Source of the DNA: JBKQHQ01 sp052148715
GTDB lineage: Bacteria > Pseudomonadota > Alphaproteobacteria > Rhizobiales > Xanthobacteraceae
Direction: 5' to 3'
Assembly: GCA_052148715.1 (NCBI GenBank)
Contig: JBKQHQ010000111.1
Span: 52,065 to 116,064, forward strand
Length of the DNA stretch: 64,000 nt
Position numbers and translations under genes: made by a program. Shown piece by piece: positions 7,673-15,745 of the stretch. Within the stretch, counting starts at the first letter, position 1. Every line of letters starts with the position of its first letter. Under the pieces are notes generated by a model. It saw only the letters and a list, made by a program, of their open reading frames with translations. It did not search any database and was not told the origin of the DNA.

Positions 7673-9457
7673 TGCTCGATCACTCCGCAGCGGCCGGCTG
7701 GCCACCGCCGCCTGCTCCTTGAGCCGGAAATGCTGCACCTTGCCGAGCGCGTTGCGCGGCAGCGCGTCGACGAAATGGTATTCGCGCGGCACCTTGAATC
7801 GGGCGAGCTCCTTGCCGACGTGGCGCGCGACGTCATCGGACGTGAGCGTAGAGCCGGCTCGCACGACGATGTAGGCCACGGGAATTTCTTGCCAACGCGG
7901 GTCCGGCCGGCCAACCACGGCGGCTTCGGCGATCAGCGGATGCTCGTGCAGCACCCGCTCGATCTCCGCCGGATAGATATTTTCGCCGCCCGAGATGATC
8001 ACGTTCTTCTTGCGGTCGTGGATATAAAAATATCCGTCCTTGTCGCGCGTGCCGATGTCGCCGGTGTGATACCAGCCGTTGCGCAGCACCTCGGTGGTCG
8101 CGGCTTCGTTGCCCCAATATTCGAAGAATACGTTGGGTCCGCGCACGATCACTTCGCCGGCTGTGTCCGGCGGCACATCATGGCCGCTCTCATCGACGAT
8201 GCGCGCATGGCAAAAGAGCCCCGGCAATCCGGTCGAGCTGCCGCGGCTGAGATCCCCGCCGAGGCGGGTATAAACGGCGATCGGGCAGGTTTCGGTCGAG
8301 CCGTAGACCTGCAGCACCGGCACCCCGCGCGCGGTGAGCGCATTGATCAAAAATTGCGGCACTTGCGTCGAGCCGGTCGTGACGGCGCGCAGGCCCGTCA
8401 GGTCGGTGCGGGCAAAATCCGGATGCTCGATGATGGCTTGAATCGTCGAAGGCACCAGCACCGCGAGCGTCGGCCGCTCTGCGGCGATCGCCGCGAGCGT
8501 TGTTTGGGGCGCGAAGCGCGCGTGCAGCGTGACGGTGGCCCCAATCTGCAATGCGGGCGTTGTTTGGATGTTGAGCCCGCCGACATGGAACAAGGGCAGT
8601 ACGGTGAGCACATGATCGTCGGAGCGCAGATCGTGCATGTGCTGGCTCATGACCGCGTTCCACAGCAGCGCCTCTTGCCGCAGCAGCGCGCCCTTCGGAC
8701 GCCCCGTCGTCCCCGACGTGTAGACGAGGAGGAGCGGGCATGACGCATCGATATGCGGATTGCGCCCGTCGCCGCCGGCCGCGGCGATGAGATCGTCGAA
8801 GGTGGGATGTGCACCTCTCCCCGCGCCCAAGTCGGATGTTTCCGACTTGGGCCAATCATAATTTGTCGAAGTCGGGAACACCCGACTTCGACCCGGGGAG
8901 AGGTCGGGTCCGGCTGCGCCGGAACCGGGTGAGGGGGCCTCACCGCGAGTCTGAACCTGTGGAGAGTGCCCCTCACCCGGATTGCGCAAGCGCAATCCGA
9001 CCTCTCCCCGCGAGCGGGGAGAGGTGAGTGTCAGCGCCTCAATTTTATCGGAACTTGCGCTCGCGGCCTCCTCAAGGCTCACAATGCGGATATCGGGAAG
9101 CGCGGCGGAGACGGCGGGGACGATCCCGGCAAACGCGTCCTGCACGAAAAAAACCTTCACCGAGGCATCGGACAGGATGAAGATCTGCTCGGGCGGGGCG
9201 AGCCGCCAGTTGAGCGGCACCAACATCGCCCCAAGCCGCGCGCAGGCGTAAAGGAGGACCAGATAGTCCGGATGATTGGCCGCGAGGATGGCGACCCGAT
9301 CGCCGCGCCCGCCGCCGAGCTCGGATTTCAGGGCGCGCGCCGCGCCGGCAATGCGGCCGGCCAGCTCGGCGTAAGTCAGGGACGAGCCAGCATAGCGCAG
9401 CGCCAGCTTGTCGGGCGTGAAGGCGGCGTTGCGCTCGATGACGTCGGACAAGTCCAC
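7667..9457 (-). CDS. AMP-forming acyl-CoA ligase with an in-frame repeat insertion
   Basis: ANL-superfamily enzyme that activates a carboxylic acid to its acyl-CoA through an acyl-adenylate. Motifs seen: the P-loop-like YTSGTTGRPKGALL, YGSTETCP, the A8 region GWYHTGDIGTRDKDGYFYIHDRKK with GGENIYPAEIE, and the C-terminal lysine region PRNALGKVQ. The protein is 596 residues, about 75 more than usual. The excess lies near residues 143-218, where a composite intergenic-type repeat is translated in frame. It is the last gene of a three-gene operon with an acyl-CoA dehydrogenase (1-nt gap; GTG start) and an alpha/beta hydrolase, suggesting carboxylate catabolism. The stop codon lies in the GTAGGGTGGGC repeat. 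Confidence 0.9.
   Translation of the reverse strand: MDLSDVIERNAAFTPDKLALRYAGSSLTYAELAGRIAGAARALKSELGGGRGDRVAILAANHPDYLVLLYACARLGAMLVPLNWRLAPPEQIFILSDASVKVFFVQDAFAGIVPAVSAALPDIRIVSLEEAASASSDKIEALTLTSPRSRGEVGLRLRNPGEGHSPQVQTRGEAPSPGSGAAGPDLSPGRSRVFPTSTNYDWPKSETSDLGAGRGAHPTFDDLIAAAGGDGRNPHIDASCPLLLVYTSGTTGRPKGALLRQEALLWNAVMSQHMHDLRSDDHVLTVLPLFHVGGLNIQTTPALQIGATVTLHARFAPQTTLAAIAAERPTLAVLVPSTIQAIIEHPDFARTDLTGLRAVTTGSTQVPQFLINALTARGVPVLQVYGSTETCPIAVYTRLGGDLSRGSSTGLPGLFCHARIVDESGHDVPPDTAGEVIVRGPNVFFEYWGNEAATTEVLRNGWYHTGDIGTRDKDGYFYIHDRKKNVIISGGENIYPAEIERVLHEHPLIAEAAVVGRPDPRWQEIPVAYIVVRAGSTLTSDDVARHVGKELARFKVPREYHFVDALPRNALGKVQHFRLKEQAAVASRPLRSDRAL
8812..9030. repeat. Composite palindromic repeat inserted in frame in the acyl-CoA ligase gene
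   Basis: Two CCTCTCCCCGC/GCGGGGAGAGG hairpin-type units flank a GC-rich stretch. The left hairpin is itself interrupted at 8825-8893 by a 69-bp double hairpin (CCAAGTCGGATG..., CGAAGTCGGGAA...) that recurs as a free intergenic copy at 54524-54590. The whole is open in the ligase frame and adds about 75 residues. Confidence 0.85.
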
Positions 9458-9458
9458 G

Positions 9459-10727
9459 TCACTCGTCCTTCTCGCCCGGCTCGTACAGTGCTTCGCGACC
9501 GATGCGGTCGACGCAGATCTCGGCGGTCCACGGCAGCATCAGCGAGCCGCAGCGGCTGTCGCGATAGATGCGCTCGAGCGGCAGGCTCTTGAGCATGGCT
9601 TGGCCGCCGCAGGTGCGCAGAGCCTTCACCGCGATGGCGTTGGCATTCTCCATCACGGTGTGCTGCGCGGCGTAGGCGCGCAGCACCTGCTCCTTGGTCG
9701 GGTTCGCGCAGGCCTCGGTGATCGCCTGGAACCAGAGCGCCTTGGTCTGCTCGAGTTGGATATGCATCTCGGCGACGGCGATCTGCTTGGTCGGATACAT
9801 GCGCCGCTTTACTGGCGGCGTTCCGGGCGCCTCGCCGCGCAGATACCCCACCGCGAAGTCATAGGCTGCCTGAGCGAGGCCCATATAGGTCGGCGAGAGC
9901 GTCAGGAACATGTGCGGCCACCGGGTCGCGGCCTGAAAATAGACGCCGTGCGGCATCAGCATTTCCTGCTCAGGCACGAAGACGTCGTTGAACAAGAGCG
10001 TCCGCGAGACCGTCCCGCGCATGCCGAGTGGGTCCCAGTCGCCGACTACTGAGACGCCCGGCGCGTTCGCGGCAACCGCGAGGTACAAAGTGTTGCGGCG
10101 GCTCGCCGCCTCGCCTTGCGCGCGTTCGGTGCACAGGATGCCGTAGTAGTCCGCCGCGCCGGAGAGCGAGGCAAAAATCTTCTTGCCGTTGACCACGAAG
10201 CCGCCGTCGACCGGCCGTGCCTCGGTGCCGAACGCCACCGTTCCGGCCGCCGCGGCACCGCCCTCGGAAAACGGCTGCGCATAGATCGCACCGTCATCGA
10301 TGATCCGCCGGTAATGCTTGCGGCGGCGCTGCATGTGTGCGCTGCGCTCGGAGGCCTCCATCGGCAGATCGTCCGCCAACAGTCCCGACCACAGCGTCGA
10401 GCACACATGCATGTTCCACGACAGCGCGGTCGCGCCGCAGTAGCGGCCGAGCTCGGCGGCGGCGAGGCAATAGGTCTGAAAGTCGGCGCCGAGCCCGCCC
10501 TCCTCGCGCGGGATGCAGATCGCGAGCAGCCCTTCGCCGTGCATGTCGCGGAAATTCTCCAGCGGGAAGCTCGCCTCGCGGTCGTGCTTGGCGGCGCGCG
10601 GTGCGAGCACGCGCGCGCCGAACGCCTGGGCGCGGGCGATCAGCGACGCCTGCTGATCGGTGAGCCGGAAGGCGTCCGGCGCGAAGATCGGAGCAGCCCG
10701 ATCGTGATCGTCGACGGCACGCGTCAT
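9459..10727 (-). CDS. Acyl-CoA dehydrogenase family protein
   Basis: A 422-residue FAD-dependent acyl-CoA dehydrogenase-fold protein. An N-terminal helical domain is followed by the beta-domain signature (SEGGAAAAGTVAFGT, VNGKKIFASLSGAADYY) and the C-terminal helical domain (QHTVMENANAIAVKALRTCGGQ). The ATG at 10727 overlaps the TGA of the hydrolase gene (ATGA), so translation is coupled; an upstream extension would lie within that gene and is rejected. Where typical members carry the catalytic glutamate (YEGT), this protein reads MLPWTAE, so the base is missing or relocated. It could be a desaturase using another base, or a flavin monooxygenase-type relative. Its operon partners suggest carboxylic-acid breakdown. 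Confidence 0.82.
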   Translation of the reverse strand: MTRAVDDHDRAAPIFAPDAFRLTDQQASLIARAQAFGARVLAPRAAKHDREASFPLENFRDMHGEGLLAICIPREEGGLGADFQTYCLAAAELGRYCGATALSWNMHVCSTLWSGLLADDLPMEASERSAHMQRRRKHYRRIIDDGAIYAQPFSEGGAAAAGTVAFGTEARPVDGGFVVNGKKIFASLSGAADYYGILCTERAQGEAASRRNTLYLAVAANAPGVSVVGDWDPLGMRGTVSRTLLFNDVFVPEQEMLMPHGVYFQAATRWPHMFLTLSPTYMGLAQAAYDFAVGYLRGEAPGTPPVKRRMYPTKQIAVAEMHIQLEQTKALWFQAITEACANPTKEQVLRAYAAQHTVMENANAIAVKALRTCGGQAMLKSLPLERIYRDSRCGSLMLPWTAEICVDRIGREALYEPGEKDE

Positions 10728-11506
10728 CGGGTCGCCTCGACGGAAGCTGTCGGCGCGAGCACCTCGCGAAGGAAATCGAGGATTGCGGCATCGAAGGCGC
10801 CGGGCCCCTCGAGATTCAACAGATGGCCAAGGCCCGGCAGACAAACATACCGGGAGCCGGGAATTTTCGCCGCCATGCGCGCCATCGTGGCGGCGGGCGC
10901 GTTGCGGTCGTGCTCGGCGGCGAGACACAATACCGGCACCCGGATGTGCGGAAGGTTGGCGCGCTCGTCGAAACCGACGAGGCAGCGCACCGACGCGCGA
11001 TAGGTCGAAACCGGAACGGCAGCCATGACATCGATGAAAAGGGCGCGCGCCGCGGGATCGGCGGCGGGGCCGATCATACCGTCGAAGGCGTCGTGCGCGA
11101 TCTCGCGCATGGTCTTGCCCGCCTCCAGCGGCGCGAGCCGGTCGGCCACGAATTTGCGCTGAAAATCGCCGGCCGGATCGCCGAAGGCAGGACTGGTGGC
11201 GGCGAGCACGACGGCCCTATAGGCGTCGGGCCTGCGGCGCAACAGCGTCTGCGCGATCATACCGCCGAGCGAGTGCCCGACGAGGAACGGCTGCACGAGG
11301 CCAAGGCGCTCGACGTTGATCTCGACGTCTTGTGCGAGTCCCGCGAAATCGAGGACATCGACCGGCGGTCTCGCGCCATAGCCAGGAAGATCAAGCGCAA
11401 CGGGACGAAACCCGGCGCGTCGAAAACTCTGCTCCTGAAGCGCCCAGCTGCGGGCCGCCCCGCCGATCCCGTGCAGAAAAACAACGGCCGTGCCGTTACC
11501 GCTCAT
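10724..11506 (-). CDS. Alpha/beta-fold hydrolase
   Basis: A 260-residue cytoplasmic alpha/beta hydrolase. It has the oxyanion-loop HGIGG near residue 12, nucleophile elbow GHSLGG, acid residue in AAEHDRNAP and catalytic histidine in GLGHLLNLE, all in the expected order. The overall pattern resembles 3-oxoadipate enol-lactonase and C-C hydrolase relatives, but no specific substrate can be assigned. It is the first gene of the operon with the acyl-CoA dehydrogenase (4-nt overlap) and the acyl-CoA ligase. It may hydrolyse an ester or lactone whose acid product is then activated to a CoA thioester. Confidence 0.85.
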   Translation of the reverse strand: MSGNGTAVVFLHGIGGAARSWALQEQSFRRAGFRPVALDLPGYGARPPVDVLDFAGLAQDVEINVERLGLVQPFLVGHSLGGMIAQTLLRRRPDAYRAVVLAATSPAFGDPAGDFQRKFVADRLAPLEAGKTMREIAHDAFDGMIGPAADPAARALFIDVMAAVPVSTYRASVRCLVGFDERANLPHIRVPVLCLAAEHDRNAPAATMARMAAKIPGSRYVCLPGLGHLLNLEGPGAFDAAILDFLREVLAPTASVEATR

Positions 11507-11651
11507 TAGCTATCCCGATCGGATGCCGTCTTGTGACTAACTCGATCTTGATACCATAGGCCTGCGGCCGACGGAACGAAACCGTGTTAGTGTGCCCGCA
11601 CAACGCGATTCCTGATTGACTTCCTGTAAAGCCCAATCCGAGGAGATCAAC

Positions 11652-12029
11652 ATGATTGCTCGTAAACTTACCCTCGCTACGATCGCGGCAATACCATTTG
11701 CGCTTGCGGCCGTTGGTGGGGCTCAAGCCCGCACGATCTATGACGGATCCTGGAACGTGGTCATCAACGGCCAAACCAGCGATTGCCAAGGCACTTTCAA
11801 TTACGCGGTGCGAATAGCGGATGGGATCATCGGCTATGGCGGCGGCGACGCTTCCTTGTACGGCCGCGTGGCCCCGAGCGGGGCCGTCCAGGTCCGCGTT
11901 GTCAGCGGCGGCCGCAGTGCGTCCGGCTCGGGGCGGCTGTCGCGCAACTTCGGCTCCGGCTCATTTCGCGGCCGGTCGGCAACCGGTATCTGCGCTGGAT
12001 CCTGGGTGGCCCAACGCACCGGCGGATAG
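11652..12029 (+). CDS. Small secreted protein of unknown function
   Basis: A 125-residue exported protein. A signal peptide (MIARKLTLATIAAIPFALAA, cleavage near GGAQA) precedes a mature domain starting RTIYDGSWNVVINGQTSDC, with two cysteines that could pair and a Ser/Gly/Arg-rich C-terminal half. The ATG at 11652 follows GAGGAGATCAAC, a strong ribosome-binding site, so an upstream in-frame start is not used. A good factor-independent terminator follows, so the gene is probably monocistronic. I recognise the type (short rhizobial secreted proteins) but no function. Confidence 0.65.
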   Translation: MIARKLTLATIAAIPFALAAVGGAQARTIYDGSWNVVINGQTSDCQGTFNYAVRIADGIIGYGGGDASLYGRVAPSGAVQVRVVSGGRSASGSGRLSRNFGSGSFRGRSATGICAGSWVAQRTGG

Positions 12030-12063
12030 CTCATCTCACAATCGCCTGCCGGTCGATCGATGA

Positions 12064-12101
12064 GGCATCGTGGCTCTGCATGGGCACGATGCCTTTTCTT
12101 T
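12064..12101 (+). terminator. Factor-independent terminator after the small secreted protein gene
   Basis: A 9-bp perfect stem (GGCATCGTG and CACGATGCC) with a 12-nt loop is followed directly by TTTTCTTT. Confidence 0.8.
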
Positions 12102-12444
12102 GCAATACCTGATGCACCGGCAAATCAGACCTCATTGAGCCGCCGCAGGTGGTGCGGAGGATGGCCCACGTTGGCCTGAGCGGGCTCTTACAACTTGTGG
12201 AAAGGCTGGCGGTTGCCCACAATTTCGTGGGCAGCCGCTGCAATATTTAAACGGCGCCGCAAGTTCTTTCGGCCAAAGATGGGAAATTTCCCAAATGGAT
12301 TGAAATTTTCTCGCCCACCAAAACGCACGCGAATAATTCTTCTACATCCCACTACTTCATACGCGAGCGATGGGAAGCTTGGTTGTTGACGAAGTATTTC
12401 GATTGTTCTTTATCTCATGAAGCTTTTGATCGATTGGAACCCAT
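12102..12444. other. Intergenic region without a recognisable gene
   Basis: Relatively AT-rich for this window. No convincing reading frame or RNA gene is seen. It probably carries the promoter of the MetF-like gene that follows. Confidence 0.5.
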
Positions 12445-13311
12445 ATGGACGCTCAGCTGCGCGCCGTCGTCGCGCCAATAGCCGATTTGATGCGAAACTT
12501 TTCGCTGGAAGCCACGCTTCCGCGTCCGTCCGAGCTCGGTGAGCTTGACGGAATACTTCCGCCCGGGCGGCCGATTTACCTGAGCGCGCCGCCCGCAACC
12601 CCGCACGCGCGGCTGGCGGAGGTGGCAAAGCACGTGCGGCAAGCCGGATTCGAGCCGGTCCCGCACATCGCGGCCCGCGGCTTTGCAAGCCGTGAGGCGC
12701 TTGACGACTTTCTCGCGCGGATTTGCGGCGAGGCCGGCGCCCGCCGGGCCTTGGTCATTGCCGGCGACGTGGAGCGGCCGGCGGGTCCCTTTGCCGGCGC
12801 CTACGCGATCGTCGCCAGCGAATTGCTGCAGCAACACGGGATCCAGGAGATCGGCATCTCGGGATATCCGGACGGACATCCGAAGCTCAGCGCGGATGTT
12901 TTGGATCGAGCCCTGCGGGAGAAGCTCGCAGCCGCCCGTTCGGCCGGCCTGAAGACCCACATCGTATCGCAATTCTGCTTCGATGCCGATCGGATCAGCG
13001 CCTGGCTACGATCGCTGCGCGCAGCCGGCATCGACGCGCCGATCCGCATCGGGGTTGCCGGACCGACCAGCGTCAAGGGCTTGGCGCGCTATGCGTTGCG
13101 GTGCGGGGTGCGTACCTCGATCAAGGCGATGTTCACGAAAAGCGCAACCCAGCTGCTCGGGGATGCCGCCCCCGACGATCTCATCGGCGATCTCGCCGCC
13201 GAAAAAGACGTGGCGGAATTGGGTCCGCTGTCGGTGCATCTCTATTCCTTCGGCGGGTTGGTGCGTACGGCGCAATGGGCGTCGGACCAACTGCCCGGCT
13301 CGGATCGTTGA
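12445..13311 (+). CDS. Methylenetetrahydrofolate reductase-like protein (MetF family)
   Basis: A 288-residue TIM-barrel protein of the flavin-dependent 5,10-methylene-THF reductase family. Family features visible include LVIAGDVERPAGPFAGAYAI near residue 108, ISGYPDGHPKLS (the GYPEGHP-type motif) near residue 142, and QFCFDADRISAWLRSLRAAGI (QFxFD...W). It lacks the usual N-terminal FE(F/V)-P start and begins with an unusual MDAQLRAVV sequence, so it is a divergent branch often seen beside one-carbon transfer genes. folD lies 175 bp downstream on the same strand, suggesting a shared role in folate C1 handling, for example accepting methyl groups from a demethylase. Confidence 0.82.
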   Translation: MDAQLRAVVAPIADLMRNFSLEATLPRPSELGELDGILPPGRPIYLSAPPATPHARLAEVAKHVRQAGFEPVPHIAARGFASREALDDFLARICGEAGARRALVIAGDVERPAGPFAGAYAIVASELLQQHGIQEIGISGYPDGHPKLSADVLDRALREKLAAARSAGLKTHIVSQFCFDADRISAWLRSLRAAGIDAPIRIGVAGPTSVKGLARYALRCGVRTSIKAMFTKSATQLLGDAAPDDLIGDLAAEKDVAELGPLSVHLYSFGGLVRTAQWASDQLPGSDR

Positions 13312-13486
13312 TCGCCGGCCCGCTCACGCCGGCATCCGCTGGATGCCGACGCTCCGTTACCGTTTCCGCCATCGACATGCTATGCATCGCTGGCAGTTCC
13401 ATCGGTATCAATCGCCCGTGCGACAGGTTTGGCGGCGCGGCGTCGCACAGCGCGGTCGGTCGGGGGATGTGGAGATTCGACACCTG

Positions 13487-14413
13487 ATGTCGGCAAAGAT
13501 TATCGACGGGCGCGAAGTCGCGGCGGAAATCCGCGCCGAATGCCGCGAGCAGGTGGCGCGCCTGCAGGAGCGGTACGGGATCGTCCCCGGGCTCGCGGTC
13601 GTCTTGGTCGGCGCCAACCCGGCGTCGCTGGTCTACGTGCGCAACAAGGTGCGCGCATGCGCCGACGTCGGCATCCGATCGACCAAGCTGGAGTTTCCGC
13701 AGGATGTCGACCCCTCCGTCGTGATCCGGGCGATCGAGGACCTCAATCGCGATCCCAACGTCCACGGCATTCTGGTTCAGCTTCCCTTGCCCCCGCAATT
13801 CGGTTTGAACGAGGTGCTGCGGACCATCTCGGTGAACAAGGATGTCGACGGATTTCATCTTTACAATGTTGGTGGACTGGTGATCGGCGACACGGTGTTT
13901 CCGCCCTGCACCCCGTACGGGGTGCTCAAGCTGCTCGAGCACGAGCGCATTCCCTTGGAAGGACAGAACGTCGTCGTCGTCGGGGCGAGCAATGTGGTGG
14001 GCAAGCCGATGGCGCTGATGTTGATGCAGCGCGACGCGACCGTCTGTATCTGCCATGCCAAGACCCGTGATTTGGCGCAATTCACGATCCTGGCCGATAT
14101 CCTCATCGTTGCAGCCGGTCATACCAACCTGATCCTGCCGCAGATGGTGAAGACCGGTGCGGTGGTCATCGACGTCGGCATCAACCGGCTCGAGAACGGC
14201 AAGCTGGTCGGCGATGTCGACTTCGAAGGGGTCCGCCAAAAGGCCGCCTATATAACGCCGGTTCCGGGCGGCGTCGGTCCGATGACGGTCACGATGCTCC
14301 TGGTCAATACGATCGCCTCGGCGTATCGCTTCGCGCAAGGGTCCCGGCGTGCGTCGGCGGAGCGCGATATGGCGGAAGCGCAGGCGGGGCCATTTCTCGC
14401 CGACGCTTCCTGA
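13487..14413 (+). CDS. folD: Bifunctional methylene-THF dehydrogenase / methenyl-THF cyclohydrolase FolD
   Basis: A 308-residue FolD that interconverts 5,10-methylene-THF and 10-formyl-THF using NAD(P). The catalytic region YVRNKVRACADVGI carries the active-site lysine near residue 54. GILVQLPLPP, the NVGGLVIGD loop, VGASNVVGKPMA (dinucleotide loop) and the C-terminal PVPGGVGPMTVTML complete the family signatures. The ATG at 13487 (MSAKIIDG) matches the normal N-terminus; the open frame reaching further upstream overlaps the MetF-like gene and is rejected. The 14-residue Ala/Glu-rich tail is unremarkable. Confidence 0.95.
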   Translation: MSAKIIDGREVAAEIRAECREQVARLQERYGIVPGLAVVLVGANPASLVYVRNKVRACADVGIRSTKLEFPQDVDPSVVIRAIEDLNRDPNVHGILVQLPLPPQFGLNEVLRTISVNKDVDGFHLYNVGGLVIGDTVFPPCTPYGVLKLLEHERIPLEGQNVVVVGASNVVGKPMALMLMQRDATVCICHAKTRDLAQFTILADILIVAAGHTNLILPQMVKTGAVVIDVGINRLENGKLVGDVDFEGVRQKAAYITPVPGGVGPMTVTMLLVNTIASAYRFAQGSRRASAERDMAEAQAGPFLADAS

Positions 14414-14542
14414 GCAATTTCCCGTTGCCGACATCTCGCGTATGATGATCGGCCCTCTCAGGCGCACCCAGGTCCTTTCTTTGCGACGATGACGCCGACT
14501 CGACCGTTGCCCGCACCGCGAGCATGAAAGCCGTGGACGGAG

Positions 14543-15451
14543 CTAGGGGTCAGCAAGCACCTGGCGACACGCGGCGGGTAGGTTGGCGAGCATGAGCGAA
14601 GGCCCTGGCTTCGCCGGCTGCTCCTCGGGCTTGGCGTCGAACCACGAATCGAGTTCCTTGCCGCAGCCGTCCTCAGGGGGCGGGGGAGGTTGCGCTTCGC
14701 ATTCGTGGCTGTCAGCCGGGCAGCCGATACGAACATGGAAATGATAGTCATGCCCCCAATAAGGACGCATCTTCGACAACCAAGCGCGGTTGCTTCCCGG
14801 GTCTCGGCACAATGCCTTTTTGATCGCCGCATTCACGAAGATGCGCTCGACCCGGGACTCCTCGGCCGCCGCCTTGATCAGAGCCGCGTGCGCGGGAGTC
14901 CAGATCGAAGGATCGACGTTTTTGCGGTCGGTTGCGACCACGTTGGTCGCTGACATCTCCTCGCGTTCTGCGCGGGTCAGTTCTCGGTCAGGCATCGGCG
15001 TGAGCCAGATGTCCGCATCGAGCCCGACCTGGTGGCTCTTGTGGCCGGTCAGCATCGGTCCGCCGCGCGGCTGTGACATATCGCCAACGAGGAGCCCAGC
15101 CCAGCCGGCCTTAGCGCCATTGGCGCTCAGCTGTTTCAAAAAATGGATGAGGTCCGGATGTCCCCAATTACGATTGCGTGATTGCCGCATCACCTGCCAA
15201 GTTGCCCCGGTCAGAGGCAGCGCTTCGCCGCCAGCGAGGCAGCCATGCCCATAAAACCCGATGGAGCGCGCCGGCGTGCTTGTGGGCAGCGGTTTGCGCG
15301 CAAAAAGTTCCCTGGCCGGGATCGCCGATTCCTTGACATCGGCAAGCGGCGGCAGGGGTTGCGGATCAAGCGTTCCCTTGTCCTGTGCCAGCGCGGCGCT
15401 TGCTGCGCCGAGCACGAGCAGGGAAAGTCGAATGAACGGATGGCTTATCAT
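14543..15451 (-). CDS. mepA: Penicillin-insensitive murein endopeptidase MepA
   Basis: A periplasmic LAS-type zinc peptidase that cleaves D-Ala-meso-DAP cross-links in peptidoglycan. A signal peptide (LSLLVLGAASAALA) precedes the mature chain. The zinc motifs GHKSHQVGLDADIW (HxxxxxxxD) and GHDYHFHVRIGCP are intact, and the GFYGHGCLAGG and SRNRNWGHPDL stretches are typical of MepA. At 302 residues the size fits. Pro-rich and Cys-containing segments near the C-terminus (QPPPPPEDGCG) occur in alphaproteobacterial homologues. It has no operon partner. Confidence 0.92.
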   Translation of the reverse strand: MISHPFIRLSLLVLGAASAALAQDKGTLDPQPLPPLADVKESAIPARELFARKPLPTSTPARSIGFYGHGCLAGGEALPLTGATWQVMRQSRNRNWGHPDLIHFLKQLSANGAKAGWAGLLVGDMSQPRGGPMLTGHKSHQVGLDADIWLTPMPDRELTRAEREEMSATNVVATDRKNVDPSIWTPAHAALIKAAAEESRVERIFVNAAIKKALCRDPGSNRAWLSKMRPYWGHDYHFHVRIGCPADSHECEAQPPPPPEDGCGKELDSWFDAKPEEQPAKPGPSLMLANLPAACRQVLADP

Positions 15452-15745
15452 ACGTGCCCTTAGACAGCTTGCGTGGATAATCTACTATCAGGTTCGCTTC
15501 CAGTTCGCCGCCACGCGATCTTATCCTTAGGCATCTTCCTCGACCGACGAACCCCCGACGCTGATGAATCGGAAGACGGGTCACGTTACTTCACGTCGGC
15601 GGGACTTGTGCGCGCCGCACCCGATCGCCGGACGCACCGCAAGCCTGCTCAATTCGAAAAGCCCTTCGGCCGATGATTATCCGGCATCGCCCCCTCCCGG
15701 TTTTGTTGCCATCCTGTACCTTACACGCGCACCGTCGAGCCCCCA

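Noticed and set aside
11507..11651. Small-RNA-like palindromes before the 11.6-kb secreted protein gene
   Set aside because: Only weak complementarity and no T-tract; treated as a promoter region.
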